Source: an uncultured Gemmiger sp. (GTDB taxonomy: Bacteria; Bacillota; Clostridia; Oscillospirales; Ruminococcaceae). Taken from it: a stretch of 35,803 bases of DNA. The position numbers and the translations under genes are program-made. Numbering within the stretch: position 1 is the first letter of the stretch; every line of letters starts with the position of its first letter. Shown piece after piece: positions 8,102 through 17,400 of the stretch. The notes beneath the pieces were generated by a model, which was given only the letters and a program-made list of their open reading frames with translations, had not been told where the DNA came from and made no database searches. Location of the stretch: the NCBI GenBank assembly GCA_944386225.1, contig CALXAH010000073.1, positions 1 through 35,803 of the forward strand, read 5' to 3'.

Positions 8102-8772
8102 CAAAACTGGAACGGCTTATGGCCAAGCTCGATATGGCCGTGAGCAATACCCGCTGTATGTTCGGTGTTAAAAACATGGAATTGACCTACGATGTATCGC
8201 TGCGAGTAGCGGAACTGATGGAAAAAGCCGTGCTGGTTGCCAGAGCACTGCCGGCTTATACCGGTGCGCCTGACGCAGCCATGATGGTTGCCAAGCAGAC
8301 CGCTTCCGTAGTTCCTGTCGAAATCGGCTTCACAGATGAGGGGTGGTTCTCACTGCGGATGCCGATGCTGCTTCCGAAAAAAGAACATGGATCAGCCGAC
8401 TATATTCGTTCTATCCTGTTCCCTGAAATGCAGCGGTTTTTCCACAACCAAGCCCCCTGCCGGTTCAAAGATTGTGTGCTGATCTATCGGCACGTCTACT
8501 CACGGGATCGGCCGGAGCGCCAACGGAGAGATCACGATAATATCGAGATCAATATGGTTTCGGACATTGTAGCTCTTTATACCATGCTGGATGATGCACC
8601 CTCACGATGCCGCCATTACTACTGCAGCGCCGAATCGGACAGCGAAAGAACAGAAGTTTATGTTGTCCCTTCCGAGGAGTTCATCCAATGGTACAGCCAA
8701 GAAAAAGACTTTCCTGCAAACGGCCCAGCCTTGTCCGAATTTGCCCCGAAACATTCCCAAAAAGATATGTAA
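8068..8772 (+). CDS. DUF6100-like conserved ICE protein
   Basis: The protein has 234 residues and no membrane segment or signal peptide. The N-terminus (about 1-75) is helical (SSFARTLTKLERLMAKLDMA), and the rest is mixed. A charged stretch RDRPERQRRDHDNIEINMVS (about 150-169) is the most distinctive part, followed by HYYCSAES. I associate this pattern with a family (DUF6100, from memory) that travels with the preceding DUF5697 gene in Firmicute elements. The start ATG 8068 has GAGGTGATGAGGA upstream and lies within the preceding gene. Function is unknown; the retained order next to the secretion ATPases suggests a role in DNA processing or transfer. Confidence 0.6.
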   Translation: MDDISSFARTLTKLERLMAKLDMAVSNTRCMFGVKNMELTYDVSLRVAELMEKAVLVARALPAYTGAPDAAMMVAKQTASVVPVEIGFTDEGWFSLRMPMLLPKKEHGSADYIRSILFPEMQRFFHNQAPCRFKDCVLIYRHVYSRDRPERQRRDHDNIEINMVSDIVALYTMLDDAPSRCRHYYCSAESDSERTEVYVVPSEEFIQWYSQEKDFPANGPALSEFAPKHSQKDM

Positions 8773-8869
8773 AAACTCCTCTTTTCCGCCGCTTCAAAAT
8801 GACATAGCTGCAGTTGGCAGAAAAAGCACGGTGGAATCCACTTTTTGGGGGCATCGACTATGCAGCAAT

Positions 8870-8897
8870 CCGACAAAGAGAGCAGTCCTCTTGTCGG
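8870..8897. other. Hairpin in the gap before the 380-residue gene
   Basis: CCGACAA (8870-8876) pairs with TTGTCGG (8891-8897), and the interior (GAG/CTC) can extend the stem. A second small stem GTGGA/TCCAC lies at 8831-8841. The 155-base gap has no open reading frame of note. With no T run after the main stem, its role is unclear. Confidence 0.3.
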
Positions 8898-8927
8898 TAA
8901 GACCTAATCATTCTGAGGTGTATCACA

Positions 8928-10070
8928 ATGCTTACCTTGCGCCCCGGCAGTCTGGCATACCGGCTCATTTCCATGCTGTCCGTGACGGGTGAATACCCCA
9001 TTCACTCTCTTCATTTGTTGGGCAACCCTCGTGTAATGCGAGATCTTGTCCGTCGTATGAGCGAACCGCAGCTGGTACGTTTGCCTGGCGCTGATTCGGT
9101 ACAGACGAAACTGGTCCAAATCAGTGGCAAAGGAGCCGCTAAGTCGGTTCGGTTGTACAGAGGTGCTCTTCCCATTTTGGAATGGATGCACCCGGATGCA
9201 TTTGACTACTATATGGCCTCGTTCTGGAGCCATCGCTTTCCCGGAGATGCTGCGCATAGGGACCGGAATCATCGTGTGGCTGAGGCGACCGCATTGTGCG
9301 CACAATCGGAAATCGAAATCGTGCCTTATCTTCTCCCTGCTTTGCAGATGGAATCCATCCAGCATACCGTATCGGAGCGGCCAAGCCTGTACCTTGCAAG
9401 AGATCTGAAGAAGATCAACGCATCGGAACAGAACAAGACCATGTTCACCCGAACCGTGGGCGCGCTGTTTTACCCCGGTGGATGCTATGCGATTTATAAC
9501 ACGCGAAGCTCTATCATGAAATGGAGCGGCATGGGCGAATTCAAGTCCCGTCTGAGTCTCCAGGAAATAGCCAGGTTGAATGCCGGCATTGAGACAGTCG
9601 ATTCTGCGGTTTTGATGGGTGAGTCTGAGATGACGGCCATGGATACCCTGCTGGAATCCGAACGCACTCATCGCCCTGAGTTCCGGTTTGACTCCATTTA
9701 TCAGCATGTACATTTCGTACCACTGAACGAGTTTGGGGCAAGCCTGTTGCGTTTGCTTACCATCCAAAACTGGAACAACCGCCTGATGGACCTGCTCTTT
9801 GATGCAGATGTTCGTTCGTATGGCCGGGGCACTTTGGAGTATGACGCTTACATTGACGGAAAATATGTATTGTCCCACTTGGATGGCGATCTTGCGAGAC
9901 TGATCCGCTTCCGCGAAGCCATCAGAATCCAGAACGGAGTTTTTGAGGTGCTGTGTTTTCCAGAACAGATGCAACTGCTCCGGGAATATCTTCCGCCGGA
10001 GGTGACCTTAAAGGTTATATCGCTGAATGCAGTTTTGGATCAGTTTCACAGAGAGGAGGGATGCCCGTGA
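8928..10070 (+). CDS. Conserved ICE protein of unknown function (replication-relaxation-like context)
   Basis: The protein has 380 residues and appears soluble, with no signal or membrane segment. The first 60 residues (AYRLISMLSVTGEYPIHSLH) could form a winged helix. A stretch at about 80-130 (ILEWMHPDAFDYYMASFWSH, then RNHRVAEATALC) and the C-terminal YVLSHLDGDLARLIRF region are rich in conserved-looking aromatic and charged residues. Proteins of this kind sit between the DUF6100-like and VirD4 genes in related elements, as far as I recall, but I cannot name a family. The start ATG 8928 is preceded by GAGGTG. The stop overlaps the virD4 GTG start by four bases (GTGA), so the two are likely translated together, which hints at a role near the coupling protein. 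Confidence 0.6.
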   Translation: MLTLRPGSLAYRLISMLSVTGEYPIHSLHLLGNPRVMRDLVRRMSEPQLVRLPGADSVQTKLVQISGKGAAKSVRLYRGALPILEWMHPDAFDYYMASFWSHRFPGDAAHRDRNHRVAEATALCAQSEIEIVPYLLPALQMESIQHTVSERPSLYLARDLKKINASEQNKTMFTRTVGALFYPGGCYAIYNTRSSIMKWSGMGEFKSRLSLQEIARLNAGIETVDSAVLMGESEMTAMDTLLESERTHRPEFRFDSIYQHVHFVPLNEFGASLLRLLTIQNWNNRLMDLLFDADVRSYGRGTLEYDAYIDGKYVLSHLDGDLARLIRFREAIRIQNGVFEVLCFPEQMQLLREYLPPEVTLKVISLNAVLDQFHREEGCP

Positions 10071-11923
10071 ATGAAACGCTCAAACGGATCGTGATCAGTT
10101 TAACCGTATTGCTTGCGCTATTCATGCTGCTCTATATCAGCGGCTTGCTCGGCCAGACGCTCAACAATTACGAAGAATGGCAATCAAATGGTGGTATGAG
10201 CGGACAGACTGTTATGCGGCCTGTTGATTGGTCGGTGGGGCCATGCATAAAAAACACCTTCAGCATCGGAGGGCTCAAAAGCCTGGGGCTTATCCTACTT
10301 TCCGGTGGCGGGCTCACTGCTTACATAAAGCTGCATGACCGCTTCGGAGGGAAATCGAATGACCCCAGAGGCTTTTCGGTAAGCAAACAAGGAACGTATG
10401 GCACAGCATCCTGGATGAGCGATAAGGAAATGCGGCAGGTCCTTGAGGCCAAGCCCATCCCGCAGGCCGAGGGTATTATCCTGGGTGAAAAAGATGGCAA
10501 GGCTATTTGTTTGCCTGTCGATACACGCCTCAATCGTCACATTACCATCTGTGGCTCGTCAGGAACGATGAAATCCCGAGCCGTGATTCGTCCGGCGCTG
10601 TTTAACATCATCCGGCGCGGTGAATCCACGATTATCACAGATCCAAAAGGGGAGATGTACGGAGATCTTGCCGCGCTGTTTCAACAGAACGGATATGAGG
10701 TGCGGGTTTTCAATCTGGTCAACCCGCAGCACGGGGATTCATGGAATTGCATGTCCGACTTGAATGGCGATACTCTTCTTGCTCAGGTCCTGACCAATGT
10801 AATCATTGGAAATACCAGCGAAGGCAAAGGGGACCACTTCTGGGATAACGGCGAGGGCAATCTGCTCAGGGCTCTCATCCTCTATGTGGATCAGGACCGA
10901 ACCAGAAGCCCGGACCAGAAAAACCTGGCCGCTGTGTATCAGCTGCTCACCCAAAATAACGAGCGACAGTTGACCGCCATGTTCGAGAAACTGCCAATTG
11001 ACCATCCAGCCAGGGCACCATTCAATCTGTTTTTCCAGGCAAGTGACACGGTTCGCTCAGGCATTATTCTCGGCCTCGGCACGCGGCTACAGGTTCTCCA
11101 GAACGAAGCCGTGCGCCGGATCATCAGCCAAAACGACATAGATCTCACGGCGCCCGGGAAACGGAAATGCGCATACTTTGTGATCCTCAGTGACCAAGAT
11201 GCCACGATGGCCTTTCTGTCATCGCTGTTCTTCTCGTTCCTGTTCATCAAACTGGTTCGCTATGCGGACAGTACTCCCCAGATGCGCTGCGCCGTCCCTG
11301 TCAATCTGGTTTTCGACGAGTTCAACAACGTCGGGAAACTCGGCGGCGCCGCTGACGGCTCGGACTTCGCAAGAACCCTTTCAGTGATCCGAAGTCGTGC
11401 AATCTATGTCATGCTTGCTATCCAAAGCCTTGGCCAACTTCAGAATCGATACCCAAACAATCTCTGGGCTGAGATCCTGGGTAATACTGATGTGCAGCTG
11501 ATGCTCGGCTGTACCGATGACATCAGCGCCGAATATTTTTCTGCGCGCAGCGGCGACATGAGTATCCAAATCAATACCACGATGACGGTTCGGCAAACCC
11601 TCGCCGTTGCGCAGATGATACCGCAATACCGGCACACGGAAGGCCAAGGCAAACGGCGTTTGCTCACACCGGACGAGGTCCTTCGGCTACCGAACGAAGA
11701 ACTCCTGGTAATCATTCGTGGCCACAATGTTTTGAAGCTGAACAAGCTGGATTACACCAGGCTCCCCATGGCAGCTCAGATTGAGAAACGCAGTATTCTG
11801 GATTATACTCCTCAACCCTCTATAACCCGCACGACACCAGAACCCGTCCCAGAACCGAAACCGGAACGGAAAAAGATGCGACCGAGTCTGTACAGCTCAG
11901 CATCACCGCCGGAAGATTTTTAA
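10067..11923 (+). CDS. virD4: VirD4/TraG-type coupling protein (T4CP) with atypical P-loop
   Basis: The protein has 618 residues from GTG 10067. The GTG overlaps the previous stop (GTGA) and sits six bases after GAGGAGGG; the ATG at 10061 would leave no spacing. Two N-terminal membrane segments (about 5-27 and 70-90) are followed by the ATPase domain. Walker A reads GSSGTMKS (163-170), with Met where the canonical motif has Gly before Lys. Walker B is VFDEF (D417, E418). The DPKGEMYGD block of TraG/VirD4 proteins is also present. The coupling protein recruits the relaxase-DNA complex and pumps DNA into the VirB channel. The C-terminus is Pro/Glu/Lys-rich, fitting a flexible tail. Confidence 0.9.
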   Translation: MNETLKRIVISLTVLLALFMLLYISGLLGQTLNNYEEWQSNGGMSGQTVMRPVDWSVGPCIKNTFSIGGLKSLGLILLSGGGLTAYIKLHDRFGGKSNDPRGFSVSKQGTYGTASWMSDKEMRQVLEAKPIPQAEGIILGEKDGKAICLPVDTRLNRHITICGSSGTMKSRAVIRPALFNIIRRGESTIITDPKGEMYGDLAALFQQNGYEVRVFNLVNPQHGDSWNCMSDLNGDTLLAQVLTNVIIGNTSEGKGDHFWDNGEGNLLRALILYVDQDRTRSPDQKNLAAVYQLLTQNNERQLTAMFEKLPIDHPARAPFNLFFQASDTVRSGIILGLGTRLQVLQNEAVRRIISQNDIDLTAPGKRKCAYFVILSDQDATMAFLSSLFFSFLFIKLVRYADSTPQMRCAVPVNLVFDEFNNVGKLGGAADGSDFARTLSVIRSRAIYVMLAIQSLGQLQNRYPNNLWAEILGNTDVQLMLGCTDDISAEYFSARSGDMSIQINTTMTVRQTLAVAQMIPQYRHTEGQGKRRLLTPDEVLRLPNEELLVIIRGHNVLKLNKLDYTRLPMAAQIEKRSILDYTPQPSITRTTPEPVPEPKPERKKMRPSLYSSASPPEDF

Positions 11924-11941
11924 TGATAACGGAGGCACCAA

Positions 11942-13174
11942 ATGAATGACGAAATGAATGTTCTGACTGAGGCGATTCCCCAGACTGAAATGGAATCGAC
12001 AGAAATTTTGGATCAGGTGTCTGAAGGCGAAGCGCAAACCGCCTTCTCCCAGACTGATTCTGAAATGGAGTCTACGGAGGCTTTGACATCAGAAGACGAC
12101 GCCGAAGGGGCTAAAGAAGTGCCCATCCTCCAGACTGACTCTGAAAGCGCAAGCATCCCGGCTGAAGAGGCGCCGAAGGCACGATCCCGTCGCTCCCGCA
12201 AAAGTCAGTCTGAGGAAAGAGCGTCTGGCGGTGAAACTGAAAAGCCCGCCGCACCTCGGCGCCGCCGCGCCAAAGCAAAACCCACCGCCGTTTCCATTGA
12301 TGGCCAGCTCAGCGTAGAGACCGAAGCCGATAAAGCCCGGGATGCTCTGCTGGACCTGGTCGAGTCCATGAAAACAAAACGCATCCTGACCGGTACCATT
12401 CAGGGTGTGGAGCGGCCCACGGATAATCCCACACGGTCCCTTGCAGTCCTGTACCACGGTGATTTCAAAATTATGATTCCGGCAGAAGAGGCTGTGGAAA
12501 TCCCTGAAGATCTGCGCGGGAGGTCCAAAGAAGAAGTGCTGCACTATACTCTGACCAAGCGGCTTGGTGCGGAAGTGGACTACATTGTCAAAGGGATTGA
12601 CGGCGAAGCCGGTATTGCAGTGGCCAGTCGTCTGGAAGCTATGGCAGCCCGCCGCCGTTCCTATTATTTCGGTACGGACCGAGATGGGAACAATTTGCTG
12701 TATGAGGGCGTATGCGCGGAAGCCCGTGTTGTGTCAGTGATCAGAGCCGGTATCTTTGTGGATCTGTTCGGGCTTGAAACCTACATCCCGCTGAGGGAAC
12801 TGAGCTACCAGCGCATGCTGGATGCCAGTGCCGTGTACCAGCCCGGGCAGCGCATTTTGGTCAAGATTCTCAGGATCGATCGCAGTGATCGTGAACATAT
12901 TCGTGTCGCCGCCTCAATCAAGCAGGCCGGTGAAAACCCGTATGAAAAGGCGTTGCGCCGATACTCGGTAGGTAACCGGTATGTGGGAACCGTGAGTATG
13001 GTGGACACCACAGGGGTTTTTGTGGCTTTGGATGGCGGCATCGATTGTCTGTGCAGTTACCCGAAACGAGGCCGTCCTCCCAGAGGCGCCCGGGTGACGA
13101 TTCGTATCCTGGGAATCAACCATGAGACCAACCGCATTTGGGGAGCCATCACTCATGTGGCTACTCCGCGGTGA
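11942..13174 (+). CDS. S1-domain RNA-binding protein with acidic, low-complexity N-terminus
   Basis: The protein has 410 residues. Residues 1-80 are acidic and Glu/Ser/Thr-rich. Residues 80-120 carry basic runs (RSRRSRKSQSEER, PRRRRAKAK). Residues 150-250 form a folded region. A first S1-like OB fold spans about 252-326 (from YEGVCAEARVVSVIRAGIFV to HIRVAASIKQA), and a second, weaker one about 343-410 (GNRYVGTVSMVDTTGVFVAL). S1 folds bind RNA or single-stranded DNA. The gene follows virD4 by 18 bases with its own CGGAGG site, so it belongs to the transfer operon. Binding of nucleic acid is a safe family inference; whether it serves translation, mRNA or transferred DNA is open. Confidence 0.75.
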   Translation: MNDEMNVLTEAIPQTEMESTEILDQVSEGEAQTAFSQTDSEMESTEALTSEDDAEGAKEVPILQTDSESASIPAEEAPKARSRRSRKSQSEERASGGETEKPAAPRRRRAKAKPTAVSIDGQLSVETEADKARDALLDLVESMKTKRILTGTIQGVERPTDNPTRSLAVLYHGDFKIMIPAEEAVEIPEDLRGRSKEEVLHYTLTKRLGAEVDYIVKGIDGEAGIAVASRLEAMAARRRSYYFGTDRDGNNLLYEGVCAEARVVSVIRAGIFVDLFGLETYIPLRELSYQRMLDASAVYQPGQRILVKILRIDRSDREHIRVAASIKQAGENPYEKALRRYSVGNRYVGTVSMVDTTGVFVALDGGIDCLCSYPKRGRPPRGARVTIRILGINHETNRIWGAITHVATPR

Positions 13175-13188
13175 AAGGGGGGATAATT

Positions 13189-13602
13189 ATGAACTATTTC
13201 ATGAGCAAAGAAGAACAGCAGCGCCGCAAAGAACTGGCGGAACATGCGCGTGTCATGCTTACACAGGTGCTCCCGGTCGAGGATCAGGATGAAACTTCTC
13301 TGACGGCGCCCTACCAGGGCTACTACATGCAGGCGTCTATTTCTCCGCTGCATCCGCTGCTGGTGATTAGTCTGGCGAAGGGCATCAATCACCCGGGTAG
13401 CGCCAAGAAACAGCGGCTGGTCAACCAATTGAACTTGACCAGCGTGCTTGGCAGCCATGCGATCAATCAGGACGTGGGGTGCTATGCTTACCGCAGCACG
13501 CATTGGCTGGACACTGAATTGGATGAAAATCGGTTTCAGGAAATCCTGGATCGGTGCTTCGAGGAGGCAGACAGAGGCTACGATATGCTGAAATCCGGCT
13601 GA
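13189..13602 (+). CDS. Small soluble protein, possibly YbjN/secretion-chaperone-like
   Basis: The protein has 137 residues and no signal or membrane segment. The start is ATG 13189 after AAAGGGGGG; the longer in-frame start at 13138 lies within the S1-domain gene. The N-terminus is helical and charged (SKEEQQRRKELAEHARVML), and a central part has strand-like segments (YYMQASISPLHPLLVISLAK). The C-terminus is a helix (RFQEILDRCFEEADRGYDML). This helix-sheet-helix order recalls YbjN and type III chaperone folds, but the link is from pattern only. It closes the secretion block before the CAP lipoprotein; its function is unknown. Confidence 0.55.
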   Translation: MNYFMSKEEQQRRKELAEHARVMLTQVLPVEDQDETSLTAPYQGYYMQASISPLHPLLVISLAKGINHPGSAKKQRLVNQLNLTSVLGSHAINQDVGCYAYRSTHWLDTELDENRFQEILDRCFEEADRGYDMLKSG

Positions 13603-13662
13603 GCCGTTGTAAATGCTGTGCCATATCCGTGTAATAAGGAAAAAGCACAAGGAGGATGTGAC

Positions 13663-14379
13663 ATGAAAGTACAACTGATCGCGGTAATCCTGTCAGCTCT
13701 GATTTTGGCAGGTTGCAGCACTGCCTCACCTGCAGCGGAATCTTCGGAAAGTTCATCTTGCGAAAGCAGCGTGAGTGTTTCGGAGGCAACCCCTGCATCA
13801 TCTCCGGACAAACCGGAATCCGCTGCCACGAGCGCCCCTGAGCCGAGCGCAACTCCTGATCCGATTCCGAGTTCTGCACCTTCCAGTTCTGTACAGCCGG
13901 TGGAGGAAGCCTCTCCCGCCTCGGAGTCAATGGTGCAAGCCGACAAGACGACCGCACCAAGCGAGACTGTTGCCACTGGTGCAATCCCGTTCAGTGTTGC
14001 TGAGGGGACGGACAAATGGTGGTACATCGACAGCACTGACAGCGCATACTGGGCAGTGCAGGACGGTATCAACGCAATTCGCGCATCGGTCGGGCTTGGC
14101 GCTTTGGAGATGGACGACAGTCTGAGTACTACGGCCAGCTCGCGGTGTGAGAGTTTTGTCGCCGGTGGTCCCTTTGACCATTCCGGTATGGTAACAGCCA
14201 GTGAGATCTGTGCTCGTGGTCCGATCGGGTCCGCCGCCGCTGTCTGCGAAGCCTGGAAGAACAGTCCGGACCATTATGCGAACATTGTCAGTGACCAGTT
14301 CACAAAAATGGGCGTTGGCTGTTGGTTCTGCTCGACCGACCAGGGGCAATATACCTACTGGGTTGTCACCTTTGAATAA
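13663..14379 (+). CDS. Secreted lipoprotein with CAP (SCP/PR-1-like) domain
   Basis: The protein has 238 residues. The N-terminus is a lipoprotein signal ending in the lipobox LILAGC, with Cys18 as the lipidated residue. Residues 19-105 are a Ser/Pro/Ala/Glu-rich spacer that would cross the wall. The C-terminal CAP-type domain (about 125-238) shows FDHSG, then AVCEAWKNSPDHYANI and MGVGCW, with His residues typical of the family. Bacterial CAP proteins are extracellular and mostly uncharacterised; a role in adhesion or wall interaction during mating is inferred from its place between the secretion genes and the adhesin. The start ATG 13663 has AAGGAGG upstream. Codon use and the low-complexity linker are shared with the following adhesin. 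Confidence 0.82.
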   Translation: MKVQLIAVILSALILAGCSTASPAAESSESSSCESSVSVSEATPASSPDKPESAATSAPEPSATPDPIPSSAPSSSVQPVEEASPASESMVQADKTTAPSETVATGAIPFSVAEGTDKWWYIDSTDSAYWAVQDGINAIRASVGLGALEMDDSLSTTASSRCESFVAGGPFDHSGMVTASEICARGPIGSAAAVCEAWKNSPDHYANIVSDQFTKMGVGCWFCSTDQGQYTYWVVTFE

Positions 14380-14397
14380 CCGAATCAATCATCTTTG

Positions 14398-14428
14398 GGC
14401 GTCTGCTTTATGGCAGGCGCCTGTTTTT
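14398..14428 (+). terminator. Intrinsic terminator between the CAP lipoprotein and adhesin genes
   Basis: GGCGTCTGC (14398-14406) pairs with GCAGGCGCC (14413-14421) through nine pairs including one G-T, followed by TGTTTTT. It lies immediately before the GGAGG site of the adhesin gene, so the adhesin would be expressed below the upstream genes or needs read-through. Confidence 0.7.
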
Positions 14429-14440
14429 ATGGAGGAAATT

Positions 14441-17400
14441 ATGAAGAAATACAAGTTTAGGCACCGTTTTACGGCCTTGCTCCTTGCCTTTCTTATGTGT
14501 ATGTCGCTGATGCCAGCGACTGTGCTCGCTGAAGAAATCCCTGCTTCGAGCGAGGTCAGTTCTGTGTCTGAGTCGGCAAGCGAGCCGCAGCCGGACTCCA
14601 GTTCTGTACCTGAATCGGAAGTCGCATCCGAAGCGAGTTCTGCAGCAACTTCCGAGAGTGCCAGTACCAGCACAGAGGAGCCTGCTCCGGATTCCCCGAC
14701 CCTGAGTGAACAGGCACAGGCTTTTATCGCCGCTGTAGATGCGCTCGATCGTGAGAGCATTCTCTCGGCAATCAACAGCTGGGCGCTGGCAAGCCAAGCC
14801 TGGCAGGCAGATAAAGAAAATCCTGATCTGATCGCCGCTCTGGACGAAGCTACGGTGTTGTCAGATGAAGCTTCCGCTCCGGTAACTGCTGCGGAAGACC
14901 TGTACCTGTCCCTTACGGAGGAAGAAAAGGCAAACGAGGCCGTAGCGGCTGCGTATTCCGCACTTGCTGCGCTGGTTGTAACCATGCAGGCGACCATCGA
15001 GAATCCCTCTGTTCCGAGCGAAGGGGATGGTGGTGACGATGCCGGATCTCCTCCCGATCTGGAAGAGATTCACCAGATGTTGTATGGGGATCTTCCTGAT
15101 GCACCCACAGATAGCTATATGGGCAGCTATGGTCTTCCCGTTGCGACTGGTGACACCAAGATTGGCATTAGCCACTGGAACGATGACCCGTCGGTTGCCA
15201 TTGGCTATATGGATTCCGAGGCGCTGAATTCGGATGGGCTGTCCATCACAGTACCCCGTCAGGCCGGCGAGTCCTTTGCTATTGTCCCCATCTTTGTGCA
15301 GGTGGAATATCCTGCCAACAACAGCACCTCGCAGATCATCCTGCCTGAAGATGTAGTTCTGCTGGACTATTCCGGCAATCCGGCAGATGAGCAGACCACT
15401 GCTGCCATTCTGAACAGCAGTTATGTAGAATCTTCTGCAGCCACGACCGGCATCTATGTGCAGGCAGACCACGATTTTGCCGTGACATTCCGCTACAACG
15501 CTCCGGATGGTTCCAGTCTGGAAAAGACCTTGAATGTCCATCTGGAAGGTGAAACGGAGACACAGCCGACGAAGGCCAATGGAATCAGCACATACGAAGC
15601 ACGCCCCGAGCCGGATGTAAAGACTGGCAAAATCACGAGTGTGCAGAAAGTAAATGGTTCATGGCTGATTTGGTTTAACGGGCAGGAAGCATACTGCTGC
15701 ACCCACGGTGCGAAGGGCAGTCCGAACGGATGTCCTACCTACAATTATTCGCACACTTCCATCGTAACGGCGGCCCAGTACACGCCCGGCGATCATTTTA
15801 GCAACCAAGTAAATATTTGGGGTGGTTTGGGGCAGCTGTCTCTCGGTCTGATGAGTGCCGATGCTGCTATGGATTCCGTCTATGATGAGGTACAGCGTTG
15901 GATTATTTCCAACTATCCTGACAGCGTTCCGGCTCAGAGTTATATCCGTTCCTTCGAGCAGATGAGCAACGGTGTATCCACTTATGTGGCGGAAAGTGAC
16001 TATTATACCTACATCTACCAACCCCCTATTTCCGGTTGGCAGACTGTTGCACTGATCGGACCTCCCACCGGCAGCATTGATCCGGACATTCCGCCCGCAG
16101 GTGCCGAGTATTACGCCAGTTGGTCGGCTTCGCCCCAGACTGCCAGCGGCAGTTTTGATGCGAACTACACAGTCAACGTGGACAAGCAGCAACTTGAAAC
16201 CGGCGAAAAAGTGGACGGTGCCACCATTGAGATTGAACCCTTGGAAAAGGGTGGTACGATTGACGGTGGCAATTGGAGCATCACTCCGGCGGATAAACAG
16301 ACCGTGACCACCAGTGGCCACACTATGGATGACGATTACCAGGATAACGGAGGCGACGCCAGCGCCAGCTGGAGCCTGCACTACAGTGTGACCAAGACCT
16401 CCACCAGCAGCCGTAGTGGGAGCGAGGGTCCGTATTCCAGCCAGGCTGAGGCAGACGCAGCAGCGGCCAGTGCCAAGGCCAGCGCAGAGTCTGAGTTGCG
16501 CGCCGAAGCCCAAGGCATGGTAGACCGAGCCATTGCTGCGGCCAAAAGCGAGCTGGCCAGCATTGATTTCCGTTTCGATGAGACGGTCGTCCCGGTAGGA
16601 TTTGAGTTCTACGATGGTGAACATGGAAGCAAGCAGACCATCTCGGTCCCCATGGACAGTTCGGATGAATACCTCATGCGAAACGATGAATGGTCGTTGC
16701 AGGTCAATATCCGGAAAACGGACAGCGAAACCGGCGAAACGATCGCTTCTGATGCGGAATATGAGGTCTTCGAATGGGATGTTGTTTCTCAGATGTATAT
16801 CCCGTTCCACGCTGAAAAGCCGCGCGAAGCAACAGCACCCACCTATAACGGATACCATGTGGTCCGCAACGAGGATGGAACTTATTCCGTCGCCAACAGT
16901 ACCGATTATGGCACCGAGTTCGATACCTCCCGGACCATGTACTACACCCAGCGCAACCAGGGCCGTTTTATCATCGTCGAGACCAAAGCGCCGGACGGCT
17001 ACTTCGGCGATTGGACAGACATTGAACATCCTGGTGAGCCCGGCACTCCGTTTGGTAAGCGTGCTTACTATATTGAGATTACCAAGGACAATGACGGCAG
17101 CGTGATCTGGCTGGATAACGCCGACTACAATGCTGACATTTCCACCAGCTATACCGGCGGCACAAAGCTGACCTTCGATGGACGAGAAGCAACCGTAACC
17201 ATTTATGGTCAGCCGCAGGATGCCGGTCGAACTTATGTGACCGACAGCACCGGCCTCGCAAACAACGAGGATAGCTATACCATGATTCCCCAGGACAATG
17301 TGTTCCAAAATGATCGAGTTCTGGGCGAGATCATCCTGGCGAAATCCGATTTGGATCAGCTGCGCCCCACACCGATGTCCGAAAATGGTGAGGACTGGGA

